DNA from: Hydractinia symbiolongicarpus
Taxonomy: Eukaryota > Cnidaria > Hydrozoa > Anthoathecata > Hydractiniidae
Assembly (NCBI RefSeq): GCF_029227915.1
Contig: NC_079876.1
Location: forward strand, 18,972,001-19,036,000
DNA: 64,000 nt
Reading direction: 5' to 3'
Shown: positions 55,446 to 64,000 of the stretch, piece by piece
Layout of the letters: each line of letters begins with the position of its first letter
How positions within the stretch are numbered: position 1 is the first letter of the stretch
Translations under genes and position numbers: made by a program
The notes under the pieces: model-generated
What the model was told of the DNA's origin: nothing
What the model saw: only the letters and a program-made list of their open reading frames with translations
Database searches by the model: none

Positions 55446-55714
55446 GTTAGCGATATCAAATTAAAAAAGAAATGCTCTGATAGCATTTAATAAAATATAA
55501 ATATGTACAATAGGTTATAGCAGCATGATTGATATTGTTCTGCATCAGCATCTAAAGATGAGAAATGTCATTCAGTCATAAGATCTAGTTTAAACTACAA
55601 TACAACATTAAAAAATATTAAAAAGGTTACTCAGTTCTAGAATATATGACATTGAATCCTATTCTGTAAATTTTTTGTCATATCCCACAAAAAAAATCTA
55701 ACCTTAAATTATCA

Positions 55715-55800
55715 TTACACGTCTTCGTCACTAGTTTCGTCATCACTGTCTGAATCGTCATCACTTGACAGTTCATCAAACCCTTCAAAATCTTAAGGAG
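55715..55800 (-). CDS. Possible acidic 3' exon of the transposase gene
   Basis: After CTCCTTAAG on -, a short frame reads FEGFDELSSDDDSDSDDETS then DEDV-stop. The main ORF stops at 55945 just before a GTAAAATTTT donor-like site (about 55920), so this exon would be used only by a transcript that skips or recodes that stop. Speculative. Confidence 0.25.
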
Positions 55801-55944
55801 AATGAAATACTTTTAATATTTAAAATAGCGGCGGCAGTAGCGGAAATAAAGAATTGCTTCCGAGTAATAATTAAAAAACTAAGTGACTAGATTGTAAAAC
55901 TTAATATCCAAAATTTTACCTTCTACTTCTCTGGAGAATCCATA

Positions 55945-58900
55945 CTAATTTTCATTGCTGGTGACATCTACTGCTTTTGGAGACTTTTCGCCTTCGTACC
56001 ACTTAATGATATAGCTGCCATCTTTCAGCAGCCAACCCATGTCTTCAGGAAGGTGATTTGGAGGCTCGGACGTTATTGATGACATCCATAACTGTGCAAC
56101 ATACTTTGTTCGATAAATCTTTTGACGCAACACTCGTAAACAAGGTGGTAGAGAACTTCCATCAAACTTTTTAACACAGGAAATTGCTTCATTTTCTCCT
56201 TTTGGTTTATACTTTTCCAAAAACATTACCAACCTAGCTTCATCTACAGATGATAGATTCCTTTTTCCATACATGCTGCATACAAATTTTTCCAACGTTG
56301 CAAAAGCGTCATCTGTGACATCAAGATTTGTTCCTAGCTGTTTAAATACATCTTGCACACTTTCATTTTTTTCTAGTAGTTTGAAAGGTCGAATTTTTCC
56401 TTTCCTACTAAACGATGCTGTATAGTCACATCCAGTGAAAGCATGGTATGCTGGCAAGGCCATGCAAATATTTTTGCCCAATTTCTGGTATATTTGATTA
56501 ATACTTATGTACCTTAATGTATTTTTAGTGTAAACACCGGTTTCCATCCAAATATTCAAGCTGTTAGGTAACTTACTAAGGCAGCCAAGAGCAATTATCA
56601 GCACGTCAGTATCTATGGTTCTTATCACAACGTTTGCTGGTGTTTGAATCGAAGATAGGTGGTACAAAATTCTGGAATCAGCTTCTTCATGAGTTGAAAA
56701 CAATTTAACGATCTCGGTTTTGACCACGATCTCTCCTTCAACTCTAAACATGTAGCAGGTATCATTGCGATTCATTATGACTGTTTTGTTTCCAAGTACT
56801 GTTGAATGCATGTTGTTTTCCCAAAAGAAGGCTAAGAACTCCACCAATGCTGCTTTGAAGTGATCATTTCTCAATGCATTCAACCAGTTTGAAGGTCTTT
56901 TTTGCTCAGGTCCAGTTATCTGATAAGCTCCATGTCTCTCAGTACATCGCAAATCCCTTTCACAATCCTTGATACTCGGGTGTACCATTTTGTCTAGAAC
57001 AAAATGTATGATGTTTCCCTTGCTAGCACAAACGCGTTTCAAAATGAATGTTGCCAGAGCTCCAAATGTTGCTGGAAGGTCAACAAAAAGATGTAGGAAA
57101 AACATTCCATCAATTATGTTAACATCGACGCGATTTGGATCGTCAGTTTTTACTTTTGCTTCTAACTCGTTCAATAATTTGACTTTAGGGGTCTTTTGCA
57201 TTTTGCCATCAACATGTCCAAGAGATAAAGGGACAGGTGTTAGAGGATACTTCAGTACCTCTGCCATATCAATTTTCCTTTGTAGCGAATGGTACAAGAT
57301 GCTACCAAACAAATCTCTCATCATCGTTACAGCAACCACTTTGTTGTCAGCAGCTTTAATATTATACTTCGTTCCCCCAGTTGCAAATGTGTGTAATGTT
57401 TGTCTTCGTATAGGTTTTTCGAATCTTGCTGGATCTTTAGAACATTCGTCAATAAATTTATCACGTGCTTTGCTTCCAACACTAACGATGTTGAGCAAAA
57501 ACTTTGTTGTGTCTGGTGAGGCTGCTTTTCCTGATGCTATATTAAAAAGATATTGTTTTTCAATAGCATCGTTAAATGGATTCATGGTTTCCTTGACCAT
57601 GTTTATAACTTGATGTAAATCTTTAGAATTTTGTCGCATTCTGCTGGCCTTTAAATCTTGAGACACGTCTTCCTGTTTTGTCATCCCCAAATTTTCAAAC
57701 ACGTATGACACAATACTTGTTCGAATAGAATGACTTTGTGCCCATCGTTGACGAGCAGAAATAGAATTTGTTAAAGCTGATATACCTTTTCGCTGACATG
57801 CAGCATCTGCATTTATCGTTTGCTCTAATGTCAAGTCGATTGGTAATCTTGAGAATGACTTTTGGGTTCTTCGCAGCGAAAATAATCCCCTTTGAAATTC
57901 AGTGTAAACCTCGGGATGAGAGTCCTTTAGTTTGAGAAGATTATCATGATAACGGACAATCCAACGAGCGTAATTTGGATGGTTCATGCTAAAGAAATAG
58001 TTTGCGACTTTAGGCAAGCAGCACACATACAGATCAAAGTTTCCATCCCTCAAGCTTCTACTAAAATCATGGTAAAGTCGAATCATCTCGACGTACCCCA
58101 TCCAATATTGTGCTGTTGCACCATGATTTCCTTTCTCTGTATCTTGCCTGAATTGACTGTATTCACGCAAGACATTGTTGACTTCTTTGGATACTTCATG
58201 TCCTTCATGCAAGTTCAAGGGTTCTTGGGATTTTATGAACTTGATTTCTTCTTGGATATCTTCTTTTAATTGAATTTCCTCTCTTTCTTGAAGAAAATAT
58301 TGAAAATGAAGAATCTCCATTGCAAGTGCAAGTATTTGGTGACATCTTTTACTTCTCTTGTAACACTTTCCCAGTAAAAATGACTTGAGAGAACCTTTTT
58401 CAATCACACCAGCTTCATTTAGGATATGCGGACCACCAGATTCAGCGATGTACTTGCCAAATGCGCTAAACATGGCCATCTCTACATGGAATGCACCTAG
58501 AGCGACAAATATATTGTCAAACTTTGGAGATTCTTCTGCTTGAAGTTGCATAGCCACTTTGGCAATCGCAAGATCATATGTTACTGAAATGTTTTTTTTA
58601 CCACATTCATTCGCAATCACCTGTGCACGCCTCAATGTTTCTGCTACTACAGCTATAGAAGTTGGAGACTGATTAATTTGTGGCAGGTACCAAACTTTTT
58701 GCAGATTGTTGGTATTTTGAAAAATTATAGAATTCCAGCCAACCCACATTGGTGTAGTGTCGGGTGAAAAATAAAAATCCATCATCCACAAGGTATCGTA
58801 CATGCGTGCTTTGATATATGAAAGGGGTTCTGACGCCCTTCTCTGGTCATCTAGTGGAAGCATTATTCTTGTTAACATCTTAGGTTTTTTTCTGTACGGC

Positions 58901-60333
58901 TCTATGTCTAATCCTACAGCCAGAAATGATCTACGTTTTTTCTTTCCAGATAGCTGAGAATTGCCAAGGGTAGAATCGTCATCTTCTTCCAATGATTTGT
59001 CATTATTTTGTGACACAACTTGGTACGCTATCCCAACAGTATCATGCAAGGTATCCTTTCCACTTAAAGTTTCAACAAATCTGTCAAAGTTGTCGAATGC
59101 AACGCCTGTTCCAAGACTTGACATTAGTTTCATACCATGTGGTGTGGCATTCCCGGCCTTTGTTGATGTAAAAGTTAATTCTGTTTCTAGTTCTTCGATA
59201 ATGCTATAGCTAACAGAGTGTCCAAGTCTATTTAACATTTCGATCACTTTTTTGCTTCCTGTAATGCTTTTCACTGCCAGTCCAAGCTGCAAATGTTTTG
59301 CAGGTTTTTTTTTTCCTGATGTTGCAGCAAATATGACATCGTCAGCAATACTTTTTATGCGCCTCTGCTTCTGATTTGACTTTACTATGCGTTGGTCAGG
59401 ACCACCAATAAGGTAACTGAAAAATTCAATTAATTCATTTGGTGCCTCAACTTCACCTTTTTTTATATCTGCAAATGTCACTTCATCGGGTATAGGGCAT
59501 TTTTCAATTTCCATTATGGCAGACCTTAATGCAAACGCTACATCTCTAATCTTCGCTTTCAATTTTGTCTTCATCGAGTACTCTTTCCTGAAAGCTTCTT
59601 CTTCGGAAATGGTGCTGCAGAATATCAAGTTTCCACGTCTTGTTTTCCCCTTCATGATTTGTATACTTTCTTTGTAATGCTTTAATAATTTTTGCTCAAG
59701 TTTTGCTGAAGACGATTCAATATCTTCGAATGCTTCATTCCCGATTTCTGCTAGTAACATGTGATATTGATTTTTTAGCTCGCTGAGTAAGATAACATCT
59801 TTTTCTTTTAGGATGTGATCATCAATATAAGCACAAACACCTTCAAAAGCCTTGCAGTGAATCCCTCTCGCAGTATGCCAGGATGTTTCAAGTTTTTGTC
59901 TTTCCATCCCTTTTTCATTCCTCTCTTGTATTGCCAATGGTGTTTTTTCGGCCTTGCTTTGATAACTGACCCTGCACATTCCATGGTAGTATATTTCTTT
60001 GCTTACAAAATCTTCATTTCCGATTCGCACTAACATAGGCTTATCTTCCAACCAACGTGCATACTTTTTTATATTTTCTTGAAAATTCTCTGTAGATGCT
60101 GCATTTAATTTTTGCTTTAAATTTTTGTGCTTCTTTTCCTTTCGCATGCAGAAAATACATATCTTTGAAAACACTCCTGTTGAAGATGATTGCACTGTTA
60201 TGGAAATTTTTGAACGGGTTAAAGGGACAGCTTTAGATACTTTCTTATCGTTGGGGAGATTTTTTCTCTGTGTTTCAGACAATGCTATAAATCTTTTGTA
60301 ACAATTTAAATGAAATCCTTGAATTTTATTCAC
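55945..60333 (-). CDS. Academ-like transposase with XPG/FEN1-type nuclease domain (1462 aa)
   Basis: Uninterrupted 1462 codons. Cys/His-rich N-terminus: HLNCYKRF, ICIFCMRKEKK (residue about 58), YHGMCRVSY (about 115), consistent with a multi-Cys finger. The frame is open upstream to about 60456 and already has GKCKSIL there, so the real protein probably starts in an earlier exon. Middle (residues about 330-420): SIADDVIFAATSGKKKPAKH, LNRLGHSVSYSIIEELETEL, GTGVAFDNFDRFVETLSG, strongly patterned but of unknown function. C-terminal third, XPG/FEN1-like: IIHFVLDKM (about 1113), HEEADSRILYHLSS (1214), TIDTDVLIIALG (1238), ALPAYHAFTGCDYTASF (about 1300); the acidic ExD, DxD and GCD residues are all present. 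No helicase motif seen. Probably cuts DNA during transposition. Confidence 0.75.
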   Translation of the reverse strand: MNKIQGFHLNCYKRFIALSETQRKNLPNDKKVSKAVPLTRSKISITVQSSSTGVFSKICIFCMRKEKKHKNLKQKLNAASTENFQENIKKYARWLEDKPMLVRIGNEDFVSKEIYYHGMCRVSYQSKAEKTPLAIQERNEKGMERQKLETSWHTARGIHCKAFEGVCAYIDDHILKEKDVILLSELKNQYHMLLAEIGNEAFEDIESSSAKLEQKLLKHYKESIQIMKGKTRRGNLIFCSTISEEEAFRKEYSMKTKLKAKIRDVAFALRSAIMEIEKCPIPDEVTFADIKKGEVEAPNELIEFFSYLIGGPDQRIVKSNQKQRRIKSIADDVIFAATSGKKKPAKHLQLGLAVKSITGSKKVIEMLNRLGHSVSYSIIEELETELTFTSTKAGNATPHGMKLMSSLGTGVAFDNFDRFVETLSGKDTLHDTVGIAYQVVSQNNDKSLEEDDDSTLGNSQLSGKKKRRSFLAVGLDIEPYRKKPKMLTRIMLPLDDQRRASEPLSYIKARMYDTLWMMDFYFSPDTTPMWVGWNSIIFQNTNNLQKVWYLPQINQSPTSIAVVAETLRRAQVIANECGKKNISVTYDLAIAKVAMQLQAEESPKFDNIFVALGAFHVEMAMFSAFGKYIAESGGPHILNEAGVIEKGSLKSFLLGKCYKRSKRCHQILALAMEILHFQYFLQEREEIQLKEDIQEEIKFIKSQEPLNLHEGHEVSKEVNNVLREYSQFRQDTEKGNHGATAQYWMGYVEMIRLYHDFSRSLRDGNFDLYVCCLPKVANYFFSMNHPNYARWIVRYHDNLLKLKDSHPEVYTEFQRGLFSLRRTQKSFSRLPIDLTLEQTINADAACQRKGISALTNSISARQRWAQSHSIRTSIVSYVFENLGMTKQEDVSQDLKASRMRQNSKDLHQVINMVKETMNPFNDAIEKQYLFNIASGKAASPDTTKFLLNIVSVGSKARDKFIDECSKDPARFEKPIRRQTLHTFATGGTKYNIKAADNKVVAVTMMRDLFGSILYHSLQRKIDMAEVLKYPLTPVPLSLGHVDGKMQKTPKVKLLNELEAKVKTDDPNRVDVNIIDGMFFLHLFVDLPATFGALATFILKRVCASKGNIIHFVLDKMVHPSIKDCERDLRCTERHGAYQITGPEQKRPSNWLNALRNDHFKAALVEFLAFFWENNMHSTVLGNKTVIMNRNDTCYMFRVEGEIVVKTEIVKLFSTHEEADSRILYHLSSIQTPANVVIRTIDTDVLIIALGCLSKLPNSLNIWMETGVYTKNTLRYISINQIYQKLGKNICMALPAYHAFTGCDYTASFSRKGKIRPFKLLEKNESVQDVFKQLGTNLDVTDDAFATLEKFVCSMYGKRNLSSVDEARLVMFLEKYKPKGENEAISCVKKFDGSSLPPCLRVLRQKIYRTKYVAQLWMSSITSEPPNHLPEDMGWLLKDGSYIIKWYEGEKSPKAVDVTSNEN

Positions 60334-60540
60334 AAAGCCAGGAAGTTGCGTATCCTTGTACTTTAGATTTCCATTTTTACGTGTAACTAAGATAGATTTG
60401 CACTTTCCCAGGGTTTCCGTATTAATATAATTAGAACGTAAAAATGTACAAAGGAATTAATATTTACAAGGCTTCAACATAATCTAACAAGTATGTAAAT
60501 CAAAGAAGGTCTCATTTACATTAAAGCATCTTCAACTTAC

Positions 60541-60730
60541 CATCACTGTCAGTATTTCCATTTGCATTTAAATTGTCATCTACAGTAGCTACAACATCTG
60601 CAAAATATCACAATAATAACTTGTTATTGGTTATCTTAAATTAATGTATTCTAATTAATTATGTTTTCCTCTTACCATCGCTTTCATTGATCTTATTGAA
60701 TATTTCTTTGTTCGAAAATTCTACGAAATG
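60541..60730 (-). CDS. Two short upstream exons ending in ..SDG/GTAAG
   Basis: About 60720-60675: after ATTTCGTAG, EFSNKEIFNKINESD at a GTAAGAG donor. About 60600-60541: after TTTTGCAG, DVVATVDDNLNANGNTDSD at a GTAAGTT donor. Both end in the same GATG/GTAAG context and acidic Asn/Asp-rich peptides. They are probably 5' exons of the transposase transcript; the connecting acceptor before 60333 is not clear. Confidence 0.4.
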
Positions 60731-61170
60731 AGAAATTCAATCAATGAAGTAAAAATTGACAAAATATATGTTTAAAAAATTCAGTTCAACAACAGACTAT
60801 TAAAACTTTTTTTGACTTATCATCCGAAACTGACTACAACATGCAGTAACTAAAAACTTGATATAATTACATATATCTTTACCTGTCATATCTTCTATCT
60901 ATCACATTTTATCTAAAGTTTCTAATTTTCTATATTTGATAGTCTAATATGCAAATATCCCGGTAATTTGTTCACGTTTTTACTTCACTTGCTTCAAAAT
61001 AACTGCTTCTCTTAACTTTTTTCTTTCACTGTCTGGTTTGTTATGTCGGTTTCCTGTTGTATTTGGACGAAAACGTTCTATTCTATTTAAAAAAATTCTA
61101 AAAATAAGTTAAGGCCCTGAACACATTGGAAATAAGACAAATGTTTTTCTATTGCTTCTCCTCCGCATTA

Positions 61171-61617
61171 AAAATAGAGATATGGGGCGAGACGCGGTCT
61201 GACTAGGCCAAGAGACCCAAATTTTTGGTCAGCTTTATGACCACTGACATTACACTATGTTAGAGAATGTTTGTGCAAAATTTGGAGTTTGTAGCTTATG
61301 GGGACAAATTAAGGTCCTAAATATGGTCTTTGAGGGGGGTCTGACCCAGTCTTAAGACCCAATTTTTCGGTAAGCTTTATCATCTTTCAGATTCTCTCAT
61401 ATAATGACACACGTTACTAACTTTTAAGCTTTGAGAATTATGGGACCAAATAGGAGTCTCGAATTAGGGTAATTTTAGGGGCCTGGGACCCAAACGCCCC
61501 CAAATTGGGTCAGCTGACCATGTGATTTTTATTGTCCGTGATACTACCAACCTATTTAGAGGGTCAAACCTTTTGTAGAAAATGGGACCTAAAGTTCTGT
61601 TATGAGCTCCTGGACTA
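61171..61617. repeat. Right terminal inverted repeat of the Academ-like element
   Basis: Reverse complement of 54746-55193 without a difference I could see over the outer 400 bp. Outer end GCTCCTGGACTA. Confidence 0.9.
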
Positions 61618-62261
61618 ATTAGGATACGCAGTTCTCATATCGGGGGAAGATACTCCTAATTTACAAGGTAAAATTTGAATTTTGGGAACGTTCTTCCAAA
61701 GTAAGAATAATAAATTCCCAAATCGGGAACATATTCCTGATTTGCGAAGGAAAAATCAGGAACAAATTTTGTATTTCGGGAACAATAAATTCGAAATTGA
61801 GGCCCATCTAACGAACGAACGAACTACTGTTTTATTCATATCTATAGTCATATTAGCGTACTTTTTTGACTCTAAAGGCTGTTATTTGGCAAGAACATGG
61901 TAATATGAGTTTTCAAAATTCATTTCACTGCGTTTCCACCTCAACTTACTTACTGACCTTAAAAAGCAAAGATGGTGTCTGTATCTTTGCTACGTTTTTT
62001 CGATTCAACGAGTTATCAATACACTATTGAAACGCTGTATTGAAGAAAGCATTTGCAGACAGGCATCTTTTTGGTAAAATTATGTTGTAAAAAGTGCATT
62101 TCAGGTTAGGATTTTTTTTAAATTGAGTCATTTAAGTATTTTTAAAAATCTTGATTTAATCCTAAAAAGGGAGCAACATTAAATTACGTATAAAAACAGA
62201 AACACGATTACCTACACCAACAAATTTGTGGTATAATTGAAGAAAATTGAATGAAGTAAGC

Positions 62262-62430
62262 AACAATTAATCACTCTGGTACGATGACCGCAGGTCATTA
62301 TTGGGCTTCTGTTAAGGATCCTGCCACAATTTTTTGGTACCACTGCAACAATAGAGCGGTTTGCAAATGCTCTCCACCTATTCTCAACAACAATTCATGT
62401 TATATTCTTTTTTATTTGATAAATAGCCGA
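62262..62430 (+). pseudogene. USP C-terminal fragment, second lineage
   Basis: NHSGTMTAGHYWASVKDPA, then FWYHCNNRAVCKCSPPILNN and SCYILFYLI before a stop at about 62440. This is the USP His box (HSG...GHYW) with the Asn/Asp partner and the C-terminal strand, colinear with 33795-33951 but diverged. No Cys box or RT is seen upstream; the Academ-like element ends 650 bp away. Probably the truncated tail of a related RT-USP LINE, or possibly of a cellular USP gene. Confidence 0.6.
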
Positions 62431-62546
62431 CATGTTCTTTAATCCCGACTATCCTTCTTAGATCGTTCAGTTCTTATTTTTACTAGGATTCTACGCAACG
62501 CATATTTTTTTAAATGTTTTGCAACTCTTCGTCTTTTAACATAATT

Positions 62547-63766
62547 TTAGATATTGCATCTTTTTTTTACCAGCGAGTTGGGATTTTCTATAAATTTCTT
62601 AAACCACCTTCGAATTAATTTCTCTTCGCTAGGAAGATATGTTACGCGTCGAAGAAATAACGAGCTGCCTTCATCCTCGGGAACTGATTCGCTTTCGCTT
62701 GGTGATAATACATTACAGTAGTGTTCGACTTCATTTTCATCCACGTTTGCAATTCTGTCTCTTTTCAGACTTTTAACTGCAATCGCCCGTAGAGATATGT
62801 CTGACTGACAGAATTGCGTTGCAGATATCTGACTTTGTCTCGTATCTGTGATTCTGTCATTGATGGAAAGTCTCCAGGAGATATCCTTTTTTCGGACTGC
62901 ATTAAGAGTAATCGCATCTCCTGACATTATCTCGTTGCAAATCTCTCCCTTAACTTCTCATCTCCACCACAGCACATTGTTTCAATAATTTTAGCAAACC
63001 TTTCCAAAACGTTTTTTGCTTTTTCTTGAAGAAAGTAAGTTTTTCTAGCTGTAGCCCCAATGTGGCACATCATATTTGCTAAGTCTCTCTTTAGTTCTGG
63101 TATCTCCCCATGAACTTTTGAAACAAACGACTTTCTGACAAGGTTTGCAGTGAGCCTCTGACGTTGTTTTTCCGCCAAATTGCAATTGATGGCGCGCTGG
63201 AAAAATGCTGAAAATTGGTCACCAACCAAAGGTGATGACATAGGTCCCCCGCCTAGCCCACAAACACGGAATCTGATGAGGAAATGCCAATACCCGGGAG
63301 CATATTGCGAATAGCAACGTATGCCTGACATCCTTCGTACAAGGCTTGCGTGAAAGCCATGAATCGATGGCCATTAGTAGAAGCGGTTTTATGGTCTTTG
63401 ACACTGACCAAGTGTACATTATTTTGGGAGATTTTGCAGGTGTTAAATTCTGTTAACGTCATATTTTTAATTGCTTAGACAAAATAAGTAACGAGATCAG
63501 GTAATCTTGACAAAACGCAAAAAAATCTCTGCATTTTTCTACCAACTCAGAATGATCATACTCATGCAGCTCTTTTTCTGTTAATAAGCAGGCTAAATCT
63601 TCAGTTGGAGTTGGTTCCATTATCCCAAAATATTAAGTGACGTCTTTCAAAACATCTCAAAGAATGTTTTAATTTGTCAAAAAAGCTTTCAGAATTGTAT
63701 TCTCCAATTCTTTTTAAATGTTTTACAACGTCATCTTTCGACATGTTGTCGTAATCAGCATCTGAC
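62547..63766 (-). pseudogene. Tyrosine-recombinase-like protein, paralogue 2 (5' end beyond or near window edge)
   Basis: From the 5' side: an exon after TTCTTATTAG at about 63766 (DADYDNMSKDDVVKHLKRIG, FFDKLKHSLRCFERRHLIFW), then after shifts MTLTEFNTCKISQNNVHLVS and VKDHKTASTN (63462 on). Frame 63331-62927 follows with VGDQFSAFFQRAI, TANLVRKSFVSKVH (Arg) and DLANMMCHIGATARKTYFL (His, Tyr). The stop at 62927 overlaps the ATG of the next frame (62927-62547), which ends EEKLIRRWFKKFIENPNSL. Same order as the gene at 51.4-52.5 kb, diverged in sequence. At least three frame breaks. The first Arg region is not clearly preserved. Confidence 0.5.
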
Positions 63767-64000
63767 CTAATAAGAAAAAAAATGTTTGTGAAGATCTTTG
63801 AAGCCTTTTAGACTTATCAATAGGTTAACCTTAACATTCATTATTTCTCCTTAAAGAGAAAAGAAATTGTGCAAGCTAGCCGCTAACCTAAAATTATTAA
63901 AAATGAAGGACTACTAAAAGGATCAAACAGTAAGATAATAACCTAAATCTCATGAAGAGTAGATGTTTTTGTAGCATGTCTTCTCATATTTTCTTTAGTG
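63767..64000. other. No gene recognised; possible further 5' exon beyond the edge
   Basis: AT-rich, no domain-bearing frame. The recombinase gene on - may continue past the window end. Confidence 0.4.

Larger units (their letters stand above)
54746..61617. mobile_element. Academ-like DNA transposon, 6872 bp, apparently intact
   Basis: Inverted repeats of about 448 bp (54746-55193; 61171-61617) begin TAGTCCAGGAGCTCATAACA. They are the same by eye over at least 400 bp and drift only at the inner ends. The flanks carry ATT (54743-54745 and 61618-61620), a 3-bp duplication. The interior encodes one long transposase-like ORF on - plus short upstream exons. Published Academ elements have 3-4-bp duplications and a Cys-rich finger plus XPG-type nuclease, which fits. 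The superfamily call is inference from those traits. Confidence 0.8.

Noticed and set aside
56969-57613. 214-codon plus-strand frame
   Set aside because: Antisense to the intact 1462-codon ORF, which has clear nuclease motifs; codon pattern is a shadow.

Overview
This is a eukaryotic, AT-rich, intron-containing, extremely transposon-dense stretch with no bacterial operon structure. The mix of families (CR1-type LINE with PHD finger, restriction-like-endonuclease LINE, Penelope-like and BEL/Pao retroelements, Harbinger with a MADF gene, pogo/Tigger, hAT, ISL2EU-like, an Academ-like element, SAP-SWIM-YqaJ and tyrosine-recombinase genes) is what I would expect of a cnidarian genome. That assignment is inference from family recall, not a search. 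I see no convincing conserved single-copy host gene; almost everything readable is mobile or was carried by mobile DNA.

Layout. 178-1727 is a terminal-inverted-repeat element with poly-T-rich arms. 3.0-3.6 kb holds a dead hAT. 8.0 kb has a short ORF with a signal peptide. 9.0-10.4 kb is a ruined BEL/Pao gag-protease region, invaded at its 3' side by the tail of an RLE-type LINE. 12590-16044 is a full-length Harbinger (TAA target duplication) with a MADF gene on + and a broken transposase on -. 16.1-18.15 kb is a Penelope-like RT on -. 18.6-22.4 kb is a nearly complete CR1-type LINE on +. 22.8-24.1 kb is a GGCAAGG-type minisatellite locus duplicated in tandem. 24.2-28.0 kb holds MITEs, tRNA-shaped repeats and the first copy of an unclassified repeat ('family A').

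28.0-34.5 kb is the most unusual retroelement here: a restriction-like-endonuclease non-LTR retrotransposon whose RT, CCHC knuckle and endonuclease are followed by a ubiquitin-specific-protease (USP) domain. It is split inside the endonuclease by a 3.1-kb DNA element (29212-32328, 5-bp duplication ATCCA) that itself carries a two-exon OTU/vertnin-like protease gene. A second, internally deleted copy (40.2-41.4 kb) and tail fragments (10.4-10.9, 14.2-14.35 kb; USP piece at 62.3 kb) support the USP being part of the element.

45051-47873 is a pogo/Tigger element (TA duplication) with a two-exon transposase on -, whose intron contains an antisense HIRAN-domain ORF. It sits next to an ISL2EU-like transposase tail. 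48.5-50.2 kb is a SAP-SWIM-YqaJ nuclease gene broken only at an A9 run; 51.4-53.4 kb is a tyrosine-recombinase gene on the same strand, with a paralogue at 62.5-63.8 kb.

54746-61617 is the best-preserved mobile element: about 450-bp terminal inverted repeats that read as identical over nearly their whole length, a 3-bp ATT duplication, subterminal tandem repeats, and one uninterrupted 1462-codon ORF with Cys-rich N-terminus and XPG/FEN1-type nuclease motifs. I read it as an Academ-like transposon, probably recently active.

Many ORFs are broken by single-base changes, several at homopolymers, so some 'pseudogenes' may be assembly errors.
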